Of a DNA stretch of 64,000 bases, positions 62,993 through 64,000 are shown piece after piece (the first letter of the stretch is position 1; each line of letters opens with the position of its first letter). The stretch spans positions 2,091,001-2,155,000 of the forward strand of contig NZ_CP020472.1 of NCBI RefSeq assembly GCF_002075795.1, in the 5' to 3' direction. Origin of the DNA: Shewanella japonica (GTDB lineage: Bacteria; Pseudomonadota; Gammaproteobacteria; Enterobacterales; Shewanellaceae). The notes below the pieces were generated by a model. That model made no database searches. It had not been told where the DNA came from and was given only the letters and a program-made list of their open reading frames with translations. Made by a program: the position numbers and the translations under genes.

Positions 62993-64000
62993 ATGTCGTT
63001 CCGCACACTTCGCAATGTTGTCGCTTTTAGTGCCAGTTGTTTTTTAGCTCAAGCGCCAGTCCATGCTCAATTCGATCCACTTTCTGTTCAGATCCAACCT
63101 TTAGCGCAATCTTCTCTTGTTCTTGATTTAGCCAAAGCAGGTAACAGCCTTGTTGCCGTGGGAGAAAGAGGGCATGTGCTTGTTAAGCAAGATAATCAAT
63201 GGCAACAAGTTGCTACGCCAGTCATCTCACAATTAACTAAAGTGTTCTTTCTTGATGACAAAAAGGGATGGGCAGTTGGTCATGATGCCACCATTATTCA
63301 CACCGAAGATGGTGGGTTGACTTGGCAAGTACAGTTTCAGTCTATCGAAGTAGAAAAGCCATTACTTGATATTTTATTCTTCAATGAAAATGAAGGCATC
63401 GCAGTGGGTGCTTATGGTTTGTTTTATCGCACAACCGATGGTGGTAAGCAATGGCAGGAAGAGTTTCATGAAGAGCTACTATTTCCGGAAGATGTTTCCT
63501 ATTTAGCAGATTTAAAAGCAGAAGATGAAGCATTGTATCTATCAGAGCGAGCTGCATTATTACCGCATTTTAACCGTGTTATTCAATTAAGTGATACTCA
63601 ACTGCTCATGGTTGGTGAACTTGGGTTAGTAGCAACTTCAAATAATAATGGCCAAACATTTGAGACCAAAGATTTTTATTATGAGGGGTCTATGTTTAAT
63701 GCTATTGAAACAAACGATGCTATTTATGTCATGGGGCTTCGTGGTCACGTGTTTAAAACTGATAAACAATTTACTCAGTGGAATGAAATCGCACTGCCTG
63801 TTAAGTCATCCATTAATAATGCCTATATCAAAGATAACTTAGTCTATTTAGTGGGTAACGCTGGGGTGGTGATTGAGCTTGATACTAACGATGCCGCTAA
63901 AATTGTCACTCGAAGACAAGGCGAAAACATTGTAGCAATCGAAAGTGACGCTAAAGGTGAACTTTGGTTTGCAGGTTCTAAAGGGTTATTTCAGCTTAAA
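62993..64000 (+). CDS. YCF48/BNR-type beta-propeller protein (partial, runs off the window end)
   Basis: At least 336 residues in an open frame to the last base. A signal peptide is at about 1-27 (VVAFSASCFLAQAPVHA-Q). Propeller blades of the photosystem-II-stability YCF48 type recur: GWAVGHDATIIHTEDGGLTW (about 98-117) and GIAVGAYGLFYRTTDGGKQW (about 136-155), with further VGELG and VGNAG turns. AAGGAAG precedes the ATG. YCF48-like proteins in this setting are probably periplasmic assembly or docking factors. The 3' end is not seen. Confidence 0.87.
   Translation, partial: MSFRTLRNVVAFSASCFLAQAPVHAQFDPLSVQIQPLAQSSLVLDLAKAGNSLVAVGERGHVLVKQDNQWQQVATPVISQLTKVFFLDDKKGWAVGHDATIIHTEDGGLTWQVQFQSIEVEKPLLDILFFNENEGIAVGAYGLFYRTTDGGKQWQEEFHEELLFPEDVSYLADLKAEDEALYLSERAALLPHFNRVIQLSDTQLLMVGELGLVATSNNNGQTFETKDFYYEGSMFNAIETNDAIYVMGLRGHVFKTDKQFTQWNEIALPVKSSINNAYIKDNLVYLVGNAGVVIELDTNDAAKIVTRRQGENIVAIESDAKGELWFAGSKGLFQLK

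Overview
The window is a conserved chromosomal segment of a gammaproteobacterium, most likely Shewanella or a close Alteromonadales relative. This is inferred from gene content and order: an E. coli-like core order, a monomeric isocitrate dehydrogenase, two separate LetA/PqiA genes before letB, a holB-pilZ-tatD run, and the rsmF/letAB/yebG/msrC/proQ/prc neighbourhood. GC content looks low to moderate (roughly 40-43%, by eye). Coding density is high. I see no rRNA, clear tRNA, CRISPR array, insertion sequence, prophage or integrase.

Layout. 1-3.6 kb: 5' end of rne (reverse) with a long leader, divergent from rluC and a HAD phosphatase, then a Maf-type pyrophosphatase. 3.8-10.2 kb: the yceD-rpmF-plsX-fabH-fabD-fabG-acpP-fabF fatty-acid cluster. 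10.4-13.5 kb: a hotdog thioesterase, a beta-hydroxyacid dehydrogenase and a chemoreceptor. 13.9-17.6 kb: pheS-pheT-ihfA. 17.8-27 kb: lpxM, then the reverse run rluE-nudJ-mnmA-hflD-purB-roxA, with icd (monomeric type) divergent from rluE. 27.2-32.1 kb: cspD divergent from clpS-clpA, then infA and the N-end-rule transferases aat and bpt. 32.2-36.1 kb: a glycine-zipper protein, a Lys/Ala-rich small protein, a Nif3-like protein and a Kef-type antiporter. 36.1-45 kb: metG divergent from apbC-udk, then pabC-mltG-tmk-holB-pilZ-tatD. 45.3-52.2 kb: rsmF, a fused SpmA/SpmB protein, and the LetAB envelope lipid-transport genes. 52.3-59.2 kb: SOS-controlled yebG with msrC, then proQ-prc, pepN and a DUF2835 gene. 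59.5-64 kb: a DUF1302-DUF1329-YCF48 operon that runs off the window.

The most notable observation is that three otherwise well-conserved genes are broken by single events. roxA (ribosomal protein L16 hydroxylase) has an in-frame TGA where the family has Trp. rsmF (16S rRNA m5C methyltransferase) and the first letA gene each lack one base in a 7-nt homopolymer. In both frameshifted genes the homopolymer forms a textbook -1 slippery heptamer in the correct phase (A AAA AAA and T TTT TTA). Frameshifting or transcriptional slippage could therefore restore the product; sequencing error or recent decay are the plainer alternatives.

The best candidate for a poorly described system is the terminal DUF1302-DUF1329-YCF48 operon. 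It encodes a secreted, probably outer-membrane barrel protein, a periplasmic protein and a beta-propeller protein. From what I recall of this gene order elsewhere, an RND/MMPL exporter would be expected just beyond the window edge.
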